5,056 bases of DNA from assembly GCA_007127275.1 (NCBI GenBank), contig SKZP01000197.1, positions 1-5,056 of the forward strand. Reading direction: 5' to 3'. Positions 3,622-5,056 of this stretch are shown here, piece after piece. The stretch's first letter is position 1, and every line of letters starts with the position of its first letter. The position numbers and the translations under genes are program-made. Source of the stretch: Planctomycetota bacterium. Lineage in GTDB: Bacteria > Planctomycetota > UBA8742 > SKZP01. The notes beneath the pieces are model-generated. The model saw only the letters and a program-made list of their open reading frames with translations, was not told the origin of the DNA and did not search any database.

Positions 3622-5056
3622 TCAGCCGCTGGGTTCCCCGCGGCGGCGCAGCGTGTCGTGAAGCTGACGCAGCTCCGGAGCGCGCATCAGCGCACTGACC
3701 GCGACGAAGGTGGCACCGCCGGCGACAATCACTGTGGCCAGCCCGGCAATGCGCGGCAGTACCCCGAGGTGTTGCCAGCCGCTTGGCCTCCCGAAGAGCC
3801 CCTCGACGAGGATCCACGCGACCGCCGCCATGCATGCGCTTGCGAGCAAGCTGCGGGCGAGGCAGCCCAGCGCGCTGCCGGCGCTGCGGCGCTGTGCCGG
3901 CGTGGTGGCCGCGTGCACTGGCAGGCGCACGGCGAGGCGACGCTCGAGCCAGACGAAGCCGAGCCAGGCGACCAGCGAGGTGCTAAGCGCGAGCCCCGCT
4001 TCTTTTAGCGGCGTGTGCACGAGCACGAGGTTGAGCACCACATTCAGCGCGACAAGGCGCACGGCAAGGCTCGTCGGCGTGCGCGTGTCCCCGAGCGCAT
4101 AAAAGGCTCGCGTCTGCAGCATGCGCAGCGAGGCGGCGACGAGCCCCAGCGTGTAGCCCACCAGCACCGCCGTGGTGCGCGCATGAGCCTCGGCGTCGAA
4201 GGCTCCCCAGCCGTAGACGGTGCCGACAATGGGCCCGGCGAGCGCGACGAGTCCGACGCAGGCCGGCACGGCGAGAAACAGCGTGATCCGCGTGCCGTGG
4301 CGCAGCGAAGCGACGAGACTCGCATGGTCGTCGCGGCTTGCATGACGGGAAAGCACGGGAAAGATCGCCACGGCCATGGCGACGCCGAGCAGCGCCAAAG
4401 GAAACTGCATCAAGCGGTTGCCGAAGTAGAGCGCGCTGACCGCGCCGTCTCCAGCGACGAACACCTCGGCAATCACGCTGTCGAGCAACACGCTGATTTG
4501 CAGCACGCCAAGGCCAATGATGGCTGGGCCCATCCGCCGGGCGACGTCGCGCAACTCGGAGTCCTTGAGGTCGACGCGTGACGTCAGCCGTGGGTGTCCC
4601 GCTCCGCGACGCAGCGCCCGGCGGATGACGAGCAGGTGATGCGCAAGCCCCAAGGCGCCGCCGAGCAGGATGGCGCCGGCAACGAGCAGGCACTGCAACT
4701 CCGGCTGGGAGGCGGGCACGAGCCAGACGGCGAGGCCAATGCCGGCGAGCCACACGAGGTTGAGCAGTACGGGGGAAAAGGCCGGCACGAAAAAGTGGCC
4801 GTGCACGTTGAGGGCTGCGCCGAGCAATGCTGTGGCGCAGACGAGCACGACGAACGGCATGAGAATGGGCAGCAACGCGCGGAACAGGTCGAGCTTCGCC
4901 GCGTCGTGGCCGCCGCCGGACGCTGTGAAGATCATTCCCCAGGCGCCGTCGGGCAGCGCAAGGGCGAGGGCGACGACCAGCACGGTGAGCGCCGCGAGAA
5001 ACACGACCAGCGTGCCAAGGGCATTGGAGACGAGTCGCGCCGCGGCGTCGTCGCCG
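3622..5056 (-). CDS. murJ: Lipid II flippase MurJ (5' end beyond window)
   Basis: MurJ is an inner-membrane MOP-superfamily protein that flips undecaprenyl-linked lipid II to the outer leaflet for peptidoglycan synthesis. 477 residues are visible, ending at a TGA at 3622. The reading frame is open to the right edge, where GDDAAARLVSNALGTLV precedes the first in-frame GTG (5004), so that GTG is not the start. Full MurJ proteins are near 500-550 residues, so roughly 40-80 N-terminal residues, including TM1-2, are missing. Visible signatures, counted from the edge: LNVHGHFFVPAFSPVLLN (82-99), FGNRLMQFPLALLGVAMAVA (211-230) continuing to IFPVLSR, and RAFYALGDTRTP (316-327) followed by LNVVLNLVLV. 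The Arg of FGNRLMQ corresponds by motif to a cavity arginine important in the E. coli protein, as I recall. There are about a dozen hydrophobic helices, the last two near 400-417 and 435-455, then a short Arg-rich tail. A terminator follows the stop, so this is the last gene of its unit; partners would lie to the right. Confidence 0.95.
   Translation of the reverse strand, partial: GDDAAARLVSNALGTLVVFLAALTVLVVALALALPDGAWGMIFTASGGGHDAAKLDLFRALLPILMPFVVLVCATALLGAALNVHGHFFVPAFSPVLLNLVWLAGIGLAVWLVPASQPELQCLLVAGAILLGGALGLAHHLLVIRRALRRGAGHPRLTSRVDLKDSELRDVARRMGPAIIGLGVLQISVLLDSVIAEVFVAGDGAVSALYFGNRLMQFPLALLGVAMAVAIFPVLSRHASRDDHASLVASLRHGTRITLFLAVPACVGLVALAGPIVGTVYGWGAFDAEAHARTTAVLVGYTLGLVAASLRMLQTRAFYALGDTRTPTSLAVRLVALNVVLNLVLVHTPLKEAGLALSTSLVAWLGFVWLERRLAVRLPVHAATTPAQRRSAGSALGCLARSLLASACMAAVAWILVEGLFGRPSGWQHLGVLPRIAGLATVIVAGGATFVAVSALMRAPELRQLHDTLRRRGEPSG

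Noticed and set aside
3095..3661. A 188-codon plus-strand open frame over the sigma N-terminus and spacer
   Set aside because: It is antisense to the sigma gene and crosses the murJ terminator; composition is low-complexity Arg/Pro/Gly.
3983..4753. A 256-codon open frame on the minus strand inside murJ
   Set aside because: It is out of frame with a clear MurJ protein and is Arg/Ala/Pro-rich, as expected for a shadow frame in GC-rich DNA.
5002..5004. GTG at 5004 as the start of murJ
   Set aside because: Coding similarity to MurJ continues upstream of it (GDDAAARLVSNALGTLV) to the window edge.

Overview
The window reads as a GC-rich bacterial chromosome with four protein genes, all on the minus strand. 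In transcription order (right to left) they are: a lipid II flippase MurJ gene (N-terminus off the right edge), a FliA/WhiG-class sigma factor, a calcineurin-like metallophosphoesterase, and a ribosome hibernation factor of the HPF/RaiA family (C-terminus off the left edge). The lineage cannot be fixed without a search. The GC content, the wide spacers filled with CCCACGGGC-type hairpins and the style of the proteins make me lean to Planctomycetota. This is an impression from memory, not a result.

Layout: 1-358 hpf (partial); 359-687 spacer with a short dispersed repeat and a G-rich tract; 688-1470 metallophosphoesterase; 1471-2199 a 729-base spacer with two composite inverted repeats, a perfect GC hairpin and a possible promoter; 2200-3252 sigma factor; 3253-3621 spacer with a good murJ terminator, a possible sigma-gene promoter abutting it, a second copy of the dispersed repeat and a small duplication around the sigma start; 3622-5056 murJ (partial).

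The genes face the same way but lie 329 to 729 bases apart. They are therefore probably separate transcription units rather than one operon, and the murJ terminator supports that for the murJ/sigma boundary. Functionally they touch envelope synthesis (MurJ), promoter choice (sigma), an undefined phosphoesterase and ribosome inactivation in slow growth (HPF). No flagellar gene is visible, so whether the sigma factor controls motility cannot be decided here.

I see no convincing new multi-gene system. The most unusual content is in the non-coding DNA: the nested inverted repeats at 1747-1894 and 1970-2063, and a 20-base motif (18/20 identical) found in inverted orientation in two separate spacers.
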